64,000 nucleotides of DNA from Acidobacteriota bacterium. GTDB taxonomy: Bacteria > Acidobacteriota > Vicinamibacteria > Vicinamibacterales > Fen-181. Position numbers and translations under genes: made by a program. The DNA lies in NCBI GenBank assembly GCA_003170135.1, contig PMZR01000053.1, positions 62,001 to 126,000 of the forward strand. The letters run 5' to 3'. Positions 15,696 through 26,081 of the stretch are shown one piece after another; position 1 is the first letter of the stretch; every line of letters begins with the position of its first letter. The notes below the pieces were generated by a model that saw nothing but the letters and a program-made list of their open reading frames with translations, ran no database searches and was not told where the DNA came from.

Positions 15696-17852
15696 ATGTC
15701 CAGATATATTCGCCCGGTCGTTTTCGCGCTCGCGCTCCTCGTGTCTGTCGGCGTTCCGGTCGTTGTCGGCCGCGCCCAGCAGGGGGGCCAGCAGAACCCG
15801 CCGGCTCAGCCGGCGAAGCCGCCGACCGGTCAAACACAGCAGACACCGCCCCAGGGGCAACAGCCGCAAGGCCAGCAGCCGACTTTCCGCCTGCCGATCA
15901 ACTACGTGCGCGTTGACGTGATCATAAGCGACAAGCAGGGGAATCCGGTCAACGACCTGACCTCGGCCGACTTCGACGTGACGGAGGACGGGAAGCCGCA
16001 GAAGGTGGACTCGTTCAAGTTCATCAACCTCGGGACGGCCACCCAGCAGCAGCTGAACGCGACCGAGACGCCGCGCGAGATCCGGAACGACTTCGACGAG
16101 CAATCGGAGGCGGCGCGCGACGATGTGCGGATTTTCGCGATCTTCCTGGACGACTACCACGTGCGGCTCGGGAGCAGCATGGGCGTGCGCGCACCGCTCG
16201 AACGCTTCCTGCAGACGCAACTCGGGCCGAACGACCTTGTCGAGGTCATGTACCCGCTGAGCCAGATCACCGACCTGCTCCTCACGCGCGATCACGATGC
16301 CATCGCCCGCGTGATCGAGCAGTTCGCCGGCCGGAAGTACGACTATCGCCCGCGAAACGACATCGAACAGCAGTACGCGAACTATCCGGCGACCACGATC
16401 GAGCAGATTCGCAACCAGGTCAGCCTGTCCGCGCTCAAGGGCCTCGTGACGCACCTGGGCGGCCTGCGCGAGGGCCGCAAGAGCGTGATTCTGGTCAGCG
16501 AAGGCTACACGAACGTGCTCCCGCCGCAGCTGCGCGACCCGATCGCCTCGATGCCGGGCTACGGCAATCCGAATCGCGACAACCCGATGGCCACCGACAC
16601 CGGCGCGGCGGCGAGCGCGAACTTCTTCTCGAGCGTCGATATCTTGAGCGACCTGCGCAACGTCTACGACGCCGCCAACCGCGCCAACACGGCGATCTAC
16701 TCGCTGGATCCACGCGGGCTGGCCACCAACGAATTCGACCTGAGCCAGCCGGCGATCAACCAGCAGACCGATCACGACACCCTCGAAGCGACCCAGGACA
16801 CGCTGCGTGCGCTGTCCACCAACACGGATGCCCGCGCGATCGTCAACCGCAACGATCTCGCCGGCGGCCTGAAGCAGATCCTGCGCGACTCGTCGGCCTA
16901 TTACCTGCTGGGGTACAACTCGTCGCTGGCCACGGCCGACGGGAAGTTCCACGAGATCAAGGTGCGCGTGAAGCGCCCCGGTGTCGAGGTGCGCGCGCGC
17001 AAGGGCTACTGGGCGCCGACCGAGGAGGATCGCGCGAAGGCGCTGGCGCCGCCGCGCCCCGGGCCGCCGACCGCGGTGACGAAGGCCCTGTCGGCGATCG
17101 TCGAGCCGCCGCGCGGCCGCGTGGTCCGCACCTGGATTGGCACCGCGCGCGGCGAGAACGGCAAGACGCGCGTTACGTTCGTCTGGGAACCCGTCGCGCC
17201 GCTGCCCGGCGCGCAGCCGGGCGATCGTCCCGCGCGCGTGTCGCTCATCGCGTCGGGCCCGGGCGGCCAGGCCTATTTCCGCGGGCGCGTGCCCGACGTC
17301 GCCGTCGCCTCGACCGCATCGCCGGCCAGCCCGGGTACCGGCGCTGCGACGACGGCCGGACCCTCTCGCGTCGTCTTCGACGCGCCGCCCGGCAAGCTGC
17401 AGCTGCGCGTGTCGGTGGAGGGCAGTCGCGAGCAGGTGCTCGACAGCGAAGTCCGCGACCTGGAGATCCCCGATCTCACCGGGCCGCAGGTCATGCTGAC
17501 GACGCCGGCTGTCTACAGCGCACGGACAGCCCGCGACTTCCGCACGTTGACATCGGATCCCGACGCGGTGCCGACGGCGGGCCGTGAGTTCAGCCGGACG
17601 GAGCGCCTGCTGATTCGCTTCGACGCGTACGGGCCGGGGTACTCCGTGCCCGGCGTGACCGCGCGTCTGCTCAACCGGACCGGCCAGGCGATGACCGATC
17701 TGACCGCCCAGCCGGCCGCCAAGTATCCCCAGGAGCACTCGATCGACCTGCCGCTCGCGGGCCTGGCCGCCGGCGAGTACCTGATCGAGATCAAGGCCAA
17801 GGGCGAAGCCGGCGAAGCGACCGAACTGGTCGCGATCCGGATCACCGCCTGA
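15696..17852 (+). CDS. Secreted VWFA-related acidobacterial protein (1)
   Basis: A 718-residue exported protein with a signal peptide (hydrophobic residues 8-25, likely cut after GRA) and a Gln/Pro-rich linker (residues 28-65). The body matches the VWFA-related acidobacterial domain (TIGR03436): NYVRVDVIISDKQGNPVNDL, a DDYHVRLG segment in the metal-site region, then DSSAYYLLGYNSS and VEVRARKGYWAP. The C-terminal 250 residues form an extra beta-rich region. The function of the family is unknown; an adhesion or protein-interaction role outside the membrane is an inference from the VWA fold. A 37-bp gap separates it from a close paralogue. Confidence 0.9.
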   Translation: MSRYIRPVVFALALLVSVGVPVVVGRAQQGGQQNPPAQPAKPPTGQTQQTPPQGQQPQGQQPTFRLPINYVRVDVIISDKQGNPVNDLTSADFDVTEDGKPQKVDSFKFINLGTATQQQLNATETPREIRNDFDEQSEAARDDVRIFAIFLDDYHVRLGSSMGVRAPLERFLQTQLGPNDLVEVMYPLSQITDLLLTRDHDAIARVIEQFAGRKYDYRPRNDIEQQYANYPATTIEQIRNQVSLSALKGLVTHLGGLREGRKSVILVSEGYTNVLPPQLRDPIASMPGYGNPNRDNPMATDTGAAASANFFSSVDILSDLRNVYDAANRANTAIYSLDPRGLATNEFDLSQPAINQQTDHDTLEATQDTLRALSTNTDARAIVNRNDLAGGLKQILRDSSAYYLLGYNSSLATADGKFHEIKVRVKRPGVEVRARKGYWAPTEEDRAKALAPPRPGPPTAVTKALSAIVEPPRGRVVRTWIGTARGENGKTRVTFVWEPVAPLPGAQPGDRPARVSLIASGPGGQAYFRGRVPDVAVASTASPASPGTGAATTAGPSRVVFDAPPGKLQLRVSVEGSREQVLDSEVRDLEIPDLTGPQVMLTTPAVYSARTARDFRTLTSDPDAVPTAGREFSRTERLLIRFDAYGPGYSVPGVTARLLNRTGQAMTDLTAQPAAKYPQEHSIDLPLAGLAAGEYLIEIKAKGEAGEATELVAIRITA

Positions 17853-17877
17853 CGGGGAAGCCGTCGCTTCCCCGTGC

Positions 17878-17883
17878 TATCCT
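17878..17883 (+). promoter_or_regulatory. Possible -10 element before the second VWA gene
   Basis: TATCCT ends six bases before the GTG start of the next gene. If used, the transcript would be leaderless. No -35 match is seen at normal spacing, so the second gene may instead be read through from the first. Confidence 0.25.
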
Positions 17884-17889
17884 TCACGC

Positions 17890-19770
17890 GTGAAGGCGTC
17901 CAGATATGCGCTCTCCGCCGGGCTGGTTGCCGTCTGCCTGACACTGCACGGCGGGGCGCAGCAGAATCCCCCACAACAGCCGCAGGCAACCTTCCGCGCC
18001 GGGGTCAACGCCGTGCGCGTGGACGTCATCGTCACCGACCGCGCGGGCACGCCGGTCGACGACCTCACGGCTGCCGACTTCGACCTGGCCGAGGACGGCA
18101 AGCCGCAGCAGATCGACAGCTGCCGGCTCATCCGCGTGAAGACGGAGCTGGAGCCCGGCGGCGAGGCGCCGCGCCAGATCCACACCTTCGACGACGAGGC
18201 CACCGAGCTCGCGCGCGACGACGTCCGCATCATCGTCATTTTTCTCGACGACTACCACGTCTCGCGCATGAGCGCGCTGCGCCTGCACGAGTGGTTTCAT
18301 CGATTCATCGAGACGCAGATCGGGCTCTATGACCTGGTCGCCTTGATGTACCCGTTGACGCCGACCTCGGGGCTCACCTTCACGCGAGACAAGTTCGCCC
18401 TCACGTCGGTCATCGACCATTTCGAAGGCCGCCGGGGCGACTACATGCCGCGCAACGACGCGGAATCGCAGTACGCGATGGAGGCCCCGTGGAAGGTCGA
18501 GCAGATCCGGAACGAGGTGGTGGTGTCCGCGCTCAAGAGCCTGTCCTACCATCTCGGATCGCTCAACGAGGGCCGCAAGTCGGTGATCGTCGTGGCGGAG
18601 AACGTCGGCCTGGACACGTTGGGCGCCGGTGACCTCATCGAGGCCGCGAACCGGAACAACGTGTCCTTCTATCCGCTCGATCCGCAGGGGCTCGGCGCCG
18701 CGCCGCTCGGCGCGTCGGAGACGCTGCGGGCCGTCGCGGAGAACACCAACGGGCGCGCGATCGGCACGCGCAACAACCTGGAGGCCGGCCTCGAGTCGGT
18801 GCTGCGCGATTCGTCGGCCTACTACCTGCTCGGGTACACCTCGGCCCGGGGCGCGGACGGCAAGTTCCACGCGATCACGGTGCACACCAGGAAACCCGGC
18901 CTCGACGTCCGCGCGCGCAAGGGCTACTGGGCGCCGACCGCGGCGGAGGCGGCGCGGGCGGCCGAGCCAGAGAAGCCCGCCGCGCCCCCGGCCGTGACCG
19001 GTTCGCTGGCCGCGCTCGCGGAACCGCGCGGCCGGACGGTGCGCCGGTGGATCGGCATGTCGCGCGGCGATCACGGCACGACGCGCGTGACCTTCGTCTG
19101 GGAGCCCCTGCCGCCGGACCCCGGCTCCGGGCCGGGCGATCGCCCGGCGCGAATCGTGCTGGTGGCGTCGTCTCCGGCCGGGGCGACGTTCTTCAATGGA
19201 CCGGTGGGCAATGCGCCGCCGAGCGAGGCCGGCGCGCCCGGTGGCGGTGCGAGCGCGCCGCCGGCGGGTCCGTCGCGCGCGGTGTTCGACGCGCCGCCCG
19301 GCACGCTGCGGATGAACATGACGATCGAATCATCTTCGTCCTCGCGCGAGGTGCTCGAGCGCGACGCCCGCGACATCACGGTGCCGGACTTCGCACTCCC
19401 GCGGGTGATGCTCTCGACGCCCGCGGTCTTCTGTGCCCGGACCGCACGCGAGTTCCGCGCGCTTCGCGCCGACCCGGTGACCGCCGTGCCCGCCGCCACC
19501 CGCCAGTTCAGCCGCACCGACCGCCTCCTCATCCGCGTCGACACCTATGCGCCGGGCGCGGCGGTGGTGGCGGTGACCGCGAATCTTCTCAACCAACACG
19601 GCGACGCGATGAGCGCGCTGACGACCGAGGCGAGCGAGCCATCGCCCGCCGGGCACGTGATCGACCTGCCGCTGGCCACGCTGCCGCGAGGTGACTACGT
19701 GATCGAGATCCGCGCAAAAGGCGAGGCAGGCGAGGCGCGGGAGTTGGTCGCGATCCGCGTGGTGGGATGA
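17890..19770 (+). CDS. Secreted VWFA-related acidobacterial protein (2)
   Basis: A 626-residue paralogue of the preceding protein and probably its tandem duplicate. It has a signal peptide (MKASRYALSAGLVAVCLTLH, then GGAQQ), then NAVRVDVIVTDRAGTPVDDL, FLDDYHVSRMSAL, DSSAYYLLGYTSA and LDVRARKGYWAP, all aligned with the first copy. Both end in an AGEYLIEIKAKGEAGEA or GDYVIEIRAKGEAGEA segment. It lacks the long Gln/Pro linker. The start is GTG at 17890. The GTGCGAA-type repeat array follows the stop. Confidence 0.9.
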   Translation: MKASRYALSAGLVAVCLTLHGGAQQNPPQQPQATFRAGVNAVRVDVIVTDRAGTPVDDLTAADFDLAEDGKPQQIDSCRLIRVKTELEPGGEAPRQIHTFDDEATELARDDVRIIVIFLDDYHVSRMSALRLHEWFHRFIETQIGLYDLVALMYPLTPTSGLTFTRDKFALTSVIDHFEGRRGDYMPRNDAESQYAMEAPWKVEQIRNEVVVSALKSLSYHLGSLNEGRKSVIVVAENVGLDTLGAGDLIEAANRNNVSFYPLDPQGLGAAPLGASETLRAVAENTNGRAIGTRNNLEAGLESVLRDSSAYYLLGYTSARGADGKFHAITVHTRKPGLDVRARKGYWAPTAAEAARAAEPEKPAAPPAVTGSLAALAEPRGRTVRRWIGMSRGDHGTTRVTFVWEPLPPDPGSGPGDRPARIVLVASSPAGATFFNGPVGNAPPSEAGAPGGGASAPPAGPSRAVFDAPPGTLRMNMTIESSSSSREVLERDARDITVPDFALPRVMLSTPAVFCARTAREFRALRADPVTAVPAATRQFSRTDRLLIRVDTYAPGAAVVAVTANLLNQHGDAMSALTTEASEPSPAGHVIDLPLATLPRGDYVIEIRAKGEAGEARELVAIRVVG

Positions 19771-19775
19771 GTCTC

Positions 19776-19849
19776 GTGCGAGGTGCGGGGTGCCCGTGCG
19801 ACGTGCGATGGATGGCGTGCGGCGTGCGTTGTGTGTTGTGCCGTGCGGT
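19776..19849. repeat. Heptanucleotide array, GTGCGAC family
   Basis: About ten units around GTGCGAC/GTGCGGC, one of them shortened to six bases, fill the space between the second VWA gene and the convergent arsR-type gene. Confidence 0.78.
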
Positions 19850-19865
19850 CTTCAGGCGGGCTTCG

Positions 19866-20210
19866 TCACCGCCATCTGCTCTCCTCGGATTCCGGGCGCT
19901 TGAGATCCTGCCCGAGCACGTGCAGGCGTGCCACCCAGAATCGTTCGTAGGCCTGCAGCCACACCATCGCCTGCCTCAGCGGTTCCGCGTTCAGGCGGTA
20001 CACCCGCCAGCGGCCCGCGCGCTGCGACGTCACGAGTCCGGCCCGCCGCAGGACCGTCAACTGCTGAGAGATCGCCGGCAGCGACATCTGAAACGAGGAC
20101 GCGAGGCGCTGGACGGTCTGCTCGCGACTGCTGAGTTTATCGAGGAGCGCGCGGCGCGTCGGGCTCGAAATCGCTCGGAAAACTTCGATATTCGGGAAGT
20201 CGGGCTGCAT
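19866..20210 (-). CDS. ArsR-family transcriptional regulator
   Basis: A 114-residue winged-helix repressor. It opens with PNIEVFRAISSPTRRALLDKLSS, has the recognition helix MSLPAISQQLTVLRRAGLVTSQRAGRW and a wing ending WRVYRLN, typical of metal-independent ArsR members that often pair with SRPBCC proteins. No Cys-rich metal site is visible. It is divergent from gdhA, and a palindromic site lies 18 bp before its start, so it probably represses itself and may control gdhA. Confidence 0.88.
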   Translation of the reverse strand: MQPDFPNIEVFRAISSPTRRALLDKLSSREQTVQRLASSFQMSLPAISQQLTVLRRAGLVTSQRAGRWRVYRLNAEPLRQAMVWLQAYERFWVARLHVLGQDLKRPESEESRWR

Positions 20211-20228
20211 GATCGACCCCGAGCATAC

Positions 20229-20244
20229 TTAAGGTCTTCCTTAA
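20229..20244. promoter_or_regulatory. Candidate ArsR operator (TTAAGG-N4-CCTTAA)
   Basis: A perfect 6+6 bp inverted repeat with a 4-bp centre lies 18 bp before the arsR-type start and about 100 bp before gdhA. It is AT-rich compared with its surroundings. Position and symmetry fit a dimeric winged-helix regulator. Confidence 0.5.
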
Positions 20245-20300
20245 CCGTCAATAGCTTTGCCCCGAAGGTTCGTGATATACACGTGGGCTGCCCCCGGTAA

Positions 20301-21737
<1,437 letters not shown>

Positions 21738-21747
21738 GCGTCGCTTT

Positions 21748-21780
21748 GCGTGACGCGTGGCGCGTCGCACGCGTCGCGTG
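21748..21780. repeat. Heptanucleotide array, GCGTGAC family
   Basis: Units GCGTGAC, GCGTGGC, GCGTCGC then inverted ACGCGTC/GCGTGG, ten bases after the gdhA stop. Confidence 0.65.
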
Positions 21781-21786
21781 GTAGGG

Positions 21787-21848
21787 GTCGGGGATCAGGG
21801 ATCGGAGGACACGTCCTCCGGGCCGGATCCCCGACCTCTTCTTTTTTT
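21787..21848 (+). terminator. Intrinsic terminator of gdhA built from GGGATC repeats
   Basis: A 10-bp perfect stem (GTCGGGGATC at 21787-21796 with GATCCCCGAC at 21826-21835) encloses a second 7-bp stem (GGAGGAC/GTCCTCC), followed by CTCTTCTTTTTTT. The left arm carries heptad units of the GGGATCA family. Confidence 0.8.
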
Positions 21849-21856
21849 GCGGGTTA

Positions 21857-21880
21857 CCCTGGTCCCTGGTCCCTGGCCCC
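21857..21880. repeat. Short heptad array, GGTCCCT family
   Basis: Two exact GGTCCCT units with decayed flanks stand about 25 bp before the next start codon. Same word family as 12331-12394 and 31154-31202. Confidence 0.65.
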
Positions 21881-21903
21881 GCATTCCCTGTAACATCTTC
21901 TCG

Positions 21904-24900
21904 ATGCCCGACAGCGTTCCCGCTGCAAGCCCCCTCCTGCGCGCCGCCAGCCCGTTCCGCGGTTTCCAGGACCTGATGCGCCATCGGGTCCGCGACATCC
22001 TGCTCGTCTCGAGTCTCTACGACGCGTTCATCCTGGCCGAAGACAACGAGCTGAACGAGCTCATCCTGGACGAGGCCATCGGGCTGGGGCTGCTGCACAC
22101 GCCCCGGGTGACGCGCGTGTCGACGGGCGCCGAGGCGCTCGACCTGGCGTCGAAGGGCGGCTACGACCTCATCATCGCCTCCACGCACGTCGCGGACATG
22201 AACGCGCTGACGCTCGCGCGGCGCGTGCAGGCGGCGGGTCTCACCCTGCCCGTCGTGCTGCTGGCCTTCGACGCCAGCGAACTGGTGCACCCGGGGGAGC
22301 GGCCCGGCACCTCGGTCCTCGATCGCGTGTTCCTCTGGCAGGGCGACGTGCGCCTGCTGCTGGCCATCGTCCACGACGTCGAGGACCGGCTGAACGTGGC
22401 CCACGACACCGGGGTGATGGGGGTGCAGGCGCTCATCGTCATCGAGGACAACATCCGCTTCTACTCGTCGTTCCTGCCGGCGCTCTACGCGGAGGTCACC
22501 AAGCACACGCGGAGCCTGGTGCCGGAAGGCATGAACGTGTCGCACAAGCTGATGCGGATCCAGGCCAGGCCCAAGATCCTGCTGTGCCAGACGTTCGAGC
22601 AGGCCTGGCACTACTTCTCCGCGTTCCAGGAGCACGTGCTCGCCGTGATCTCGGACGTCGAGTTCCCGAAGGACGGGCGATTGTCGCGCGAGGCGGGGGT
22701 CGAGTTCGCGCGCCTGGTGCGCGAGCGGCAGGCCGACGTGCCGATCATGCTGCAGTCGAGCGCGCCGGCCAACGCGGCGCTGGCGCGCTCGATCGGGGCG
22801 GCGTTTTTGCAGAAGGGGTCGCCGACGCTGCTCGCCGAGCTGCGCCGGTTCCTGATCGACCACTGCGGGTTCGGCGATTTCGTGTTCCGCATGCCCGACG
22901 GCACCGAGGTGGCCCGCGCCTCGGATCTGAAGACGCTCGAGGAGCAGTTGCGCACGGCGCCGGTGGCGAGCGTCGCGTACCACTCCGAGCGCAATCACTT
23001 CTCGATCTGGCTGAAGGCCCGCACGGAGTTCGCCCTGGCGCACCGGCTCCGCCCGCAGAAGCTCTCGGATTTCGCGAGTGTCGAGGACCTGCGCGAGGTC
23101 CTCGCCCGGGCAATCCAGGACTACCGGTTGCAGCGGACGCGCACGCTGGTGGCCGACTTCGATCGCCACACCTTCGATCCGCACCGCGGCTTCTCGCGCA
23201 TCGGCGCCGGGTCGCTCGGCGGGAAGGCCCGCGGCCTGGCCTTCGCGAACCTCCTGCTCGACGAGTTCCACCTGCGCGATCGCGTCCCGGGCGTCCACGT
23301 CTCGGTCCCGGGGAGCACGGTCATCGGGACCGACGTGTTCGATCGCTTCCTCGACGAGAACGACCTGCGCGATTTCGCCATCGCCTGCGACGACGACGGG
23401 GCCATCCTGCGCCGGTTCCTCGCGGGGCGCTTCCCCGAGGCCGCGCGGCGCGACCTCGGCTGGTTCCTGGACGCCGCGCCGTACCCGCTCGCCGTCCGCT
23501 CGTCGAGCCTGCTCGAGGATTCGCAGTACCAGCCGTTCGCCGGCGTCTACGAGACCTACCTGCTGCCGAACAACCACCCGGACGCCGGCGTGCGGCTCGA
23601 GCACCTCGTGGCGGCGATCACGCGCGTGTACGCGTCCACCTTCTCGCAGAACGCGAAGGCGTACCTGCGGGCGACCTCCTACCGCGTCGAAGAAGAGAAG
23701 ATGGCGGTGATCCTGCAGAAGCTGGTCGGCGCGCCGCACGGGCGCCGCTTCTACCCGGACTTCGCCGGCGTCGCCCGCTCGCACAATTTCTACCCGGCGC
23801 CGGGCATGCGCGCCGACGCCGGCATTGCCGCGGTGACGCTGGGCCTGGGGGCGGCGGTGGTCGAGGGCGAAGTGTGCATGCGATTCTGCCCCCGCTTCCC
23901 GCACAACGTCGTGCAGTTCTCGTCGGTGACCGACGTGCTGCGCAACTCGCAGCGCGAGTTCTACGCCCTCGACCTCGACGAGCAGCGGCCCCGCCCGCGC
24001 GAGTGCCATTGCCTGGATCTCGATCGGTACGATCTCGAGACCGCCGAGGCGGATGGCACGCTGCAATTGGTCGGCTCCGTGTACTCGGCGGAAAACGACG
24101 CCATCTACGACAGCGTGTCGCGGCCCGGCGTCCGGCTCGTGACATTCGCGCCGGTCCTCAAGCACGAGATGTTCCCGCTCGCGGCCGTCCTCGACTCGCT
24201 GCTGCAGGTGTCCAGCGAGGCGAGCAGCGCTCCCGTGGAGATCGAGTTCGCGGTGGCCCTGGCGCGAAACGAGCCGCCGGAGTTCGGCCTGCTGCAGCTG
24301 CGCCCCCTGGCGCTCTCGGGCGATCTCGCAGACCAGGACGTCGGCGACGTGGACGACAGCGCGCTCGTCTGCCGGAGCGCCAGCGTGCTGGGGCACGGCC
24401 AGATCGACGACGTGCGCGACGTCATCGTCGTGGACTTCCATCGGTTCGAGCGATCGAAGAGCCAGGACGTCGCGCGCGAGGTGGCGCGCTTCAACGCGGA
24501 ACTGGTCGCCGGCGGGCGGCGCTACATCCTCATCGGCGTGGGCCGCTGGGGATCGGCCGATCCGTTCCTGGGCATCCCCGTCGCGTGGAACCAGATCGCC
24601 GGGTGCAAGGCGATTGTCGAAGCCGGGTTCCGCGACTTCAAGGTCACGCCGTCGCAGGGCACGCACTTCTTCCAGAACCTGACCTCGTCGAACGTGGGGT
24701 ACTTCACGGTCAACCCGGAGGCGGGCGAAGGCTTCGTGGACTGGGACTGGCTGGCCGCGTGCCCGGCGGCCGGCGAAGTCGGCTGCGTGCGCCACCTGCG
24801 CTTCGACGAGCCGGTCGTGGTGCGGATGAACGGCCGCACGAACACGGGCGTCATCGCGAAGCCCGGGGCGATGCTCGCGCCTGCCGGGACGCGGTCGTCG

Positions 24901-24936
24901 CGCGACGAAGGGGTGCCGGAGCCGCGCTGGCGCTGA
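21904..24936 (+). CDS. Two-receiver PEP/pyruvate-binding (PPDK_N-type ATP-grasp) protein
   Basis: A 1010-residue protein. Residues 30-165 look like a degenerate receiver (no Asp at the phosphorylation position, which reads LIIASTHV). Residues 174-320 form a second receiver-like unit with E181 D182, D251 in VISDVEFP and K304. From about residue 435 the PPDK_N ATP-grasp begins (GSLGGKARGLAFANLLL; AVRSSSLLEDSQYQPFAGVYE). The last 200 residues carry IGVGRWGSADPFLGIPVAWNQI and SQGTHFFQNL, shared with the two paralogues at 26082 and 29303. The phosphohistidine swivel and PEP-binding barrel of true PEP synthase are absent, so PEP synthesis is unlikely. A signal-controlled ATP-using phosphotransfer is inference. 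Start ATG at 21904. Confidence 0.82.
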   Translation: MPDSVPAASPLLRAASPFRGFQDLMRHRVRDILLVSSLYDAFILAEDNELNELILDEAIGLGLLHTPRVTRVSTGAEALDLASKGGYDLIIASTHVADMNALTLARRVQAAGLTLPVVLLAFDASELVHPGERPGTSVLDRVFLWQGDVRLLLAIVHDVEDRLNVAHDTGVMGVQALIVIEDNIRFYSSFLPALYAEVTKHTRSLVPEGMNVSHKLMRIQARPKILLCQTFEQAWHYFSAFQEHVLAVISDVEFPKDGRLSREAGVEFARLVRERQADVPIMLQSSAPANAALARSIGAAFLQKGSPTLLAELRRFLIDHCGFGDFVFRMPDGTEVARASDLKTLEEQLRTAPVASVAYHSERNHFSIWLKARTEFALAHRLRPQKLSDFASVEDLREVLARAIQDYRLQRTRTLVADFDRHTFDPHRGFSRIGAGSLGGKARGLAFANLLLDEFHLRDRVPGVHVSVPGSTVIGTDVFDRFLDENDLRDFAIACDDDGAILRRFLAGRFPEAARRDLGWFLDAAPYPLAVRSSSLLEDSQYQPFAGVYETYLLPNNHPDAGVRLEHLVAAITRVYASTFSQNAKAYLRATSYRVEEEKMAVILQKLVGAPHGRRFYPDFAGVARSHNFYPAPGMRADAGIAAVTLGLGAAVVEGEVCMRFCPRFPHNVVQFSSVTDVLRNSQREFYALDLDEQRPRPRECHCLDLDRYDLETAEADGTLQLVGSVYSAENDAIYDSVSRPGVRLVTFAPVLKHEMFPLAAVLDSLLQVSSEASSAPVEIEFAVALARNEPPEFGLLQLRPLALSGDLADQDVGDVDDSALVCRSASVLGHGQIDDVRDVIVVDFHRFERSKSQDVAREVARFNAELVAGGRRYILIGVGRWGSADPFLGIPVAWNQIAGCKAIVEAGFRDFKVTPSQGTHFFQNLTSSNVGYFTVNPEAGEGFVDWDWLAACPAAGEVGCVRHLRFDEPVVVRMNGRTNTGVIAKPGAMLAPAGTRSSRDEGVPEPRWR

Positions 24937-25034
24937 CCCGAGGCTTGCGGGAGGCAGTGGAGACGGGCGATTGCGCACGCGTGTGCGGCCGCAACGCCGA
25001 CCTGCCGTTTTCTGTCTGTCGTCTTCTGATTGCG

Positions 25035-25922
25035 CTAGATCAGTTCCCGCGTCGCGTTGGCCGGCTCGCGCGGGTCGAAGCGCACGAGCGCGAGTTCGGC
25101 GCCATCGTGCGCGGCGGAGAGCGCCCACGTGCGGCCGATCTGCTGCCGCCAGGATCCGGTGAGGCGGGCGGATTCGTGGATATGGCCGTGCAGCGTGACG
25201 AGCGGTTGGCGCGTTTCGATGAAGCGGCGGATCGCGATGCTCCCGACGTGCACGTCGACGGGCGCGTGATCGACCATGACGCCGTCGAGGCCCGCGCGGT
25301 CGAGCGCCGTCTGGTGGGGTGGCGCGTGGAACAACCAGACGCTGCCGGCCATTGACTGGTCGCCGGCCAGTCGCTTCAGGTCGTCCTGGATTGTTCCGTA
25401 CTTCACGTCACCGGGTGACACCGGGACGCTTCGCCAGCCCTCCTCCGGCGACGAGCAGCCTGGATCCACGTAACGGGAGACGTCGTAGCGCTCCCAGTCC
25501 TTCAGCAGGAACGGTGTCGGCGGGACAAAGCCATACCCGTACACCTGCACGCCCTCGCACTCGGCGCATCGGTCGTGGAGATATTCCCACCCGCCGCGTG
25601 GCGCGGCTTCGACGAGGCCTTCTTCTTCCACACGCGGGTCGTCGTTTCCCAAAATCGCGAAGACCTTCGGGGACGCCGCGCCGAGGCGGTCGCGAAGCGC
25701 GGCAAAGCCGCTCGCCATGACGTCGCGGATGAAATCCGCATCGGCGCACTCGACTGCCGAGAAGTCCGGCTGAAGCCGGATCCCGCGATTCGCGTGTGCG
25801 AGGCCCGAGGGCAGCAGGTCCCCGCCAAGCAGCACGGCCGCCGGGCCCTCGCGCACAGCCATCTCGAACAGCTTGCGGTATCGGTCGATGCGGCCGTGCA
25901 GATCGGAGACGAAGAACCACAT
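25035..25922 (-). CDS. Calcineurin-like metallophosphoesterase
   Basis: A 295-residue phosphoesterase of the MPE fold. Metal ligands are visible in order: D7 and H9 in SDLHG, D35 in LLGGDLLP, GNDD at residues 92-95 (Asp in place of the usual His after GN), a histidine in LFHAPPHQ and two in LHGHIHES. The substrate is unknown. The true start is the ATG at 25922; the upstream extension in frame is translated heptad repeat. It is convergent with the PPDK_N-type gene at 21904 and lies just downstream of the next one on the minus strand, so a link to that cluster is possible. Confidence 0.85.
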   Translation of the reverse strand: MWFFVSDLHGRIDRYRKLFEMAVREGPAAVLLGGDLLPSGLAHANRGIRLQPDFSAVECADADFIRDVMASGFAALRDRLGAASPKVFAILGNDDPRVEEEGLVEAAPRGGWEYLHDRCAECEGVQVYGYGFVPPTPFLLKDWERYDVSRYVDPGCSSPEEGWRSVPVSPGDVKYGTIQDDLKRLAGDQSMAGSVWLFHAPPHQTALDRAGLDGVMVDHAPVDVHVGSIAIRRFIETRQPLVTLHGHIHESARLTGSWRQQIGRTWALSAAHDGAELALVRFDPREPANATRELI

Positions 25923-25928
25923 AGAGTA

Positions 25929-26077
25929 GTGCTGCGTGCCTGGTGCCAGGTGCTTCGTGCTAGGTGCTAGGTGCTTGGTGCTAGTGCTGCGTGCGACCGG
26001 TGCAAGAGATGATGCGCGGGCCGTCAGTGCCAGCGCCTCCGCGCACCGAGCACACAGCACAAAGCACTCAGCACTTC
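25929..26077. repeat. Bipartite heptad array, GTGCTAG / AGCAC family
   Basis: Left half has units GTGCTGC, GTGCCTG, GTGCCAG, GTGCTTC, GTGCTAG, GTGCTAG, GTGCTTG (25929-25977); right half has GCACCGA, GCACACA, GCACAAA, GCACTCA, GCACTTC (26043-26077) in the opposite sense. About 50 bp of unrelated sequence lies between. It is the 5' leader region of the metallophosphoesterase gene. Confidence 0.85.
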
Positions 26078-26081
26078 CGTC

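Noticed and set aside
25923-26060. N-terminal extension of the metallophosphoesterase to 26060
   Set aside because: The added residues (STKHLAPSTKHLAPGTQ) are translated heptad repeats; the fold begins at MWFFVSDLHG from ATG 25922.
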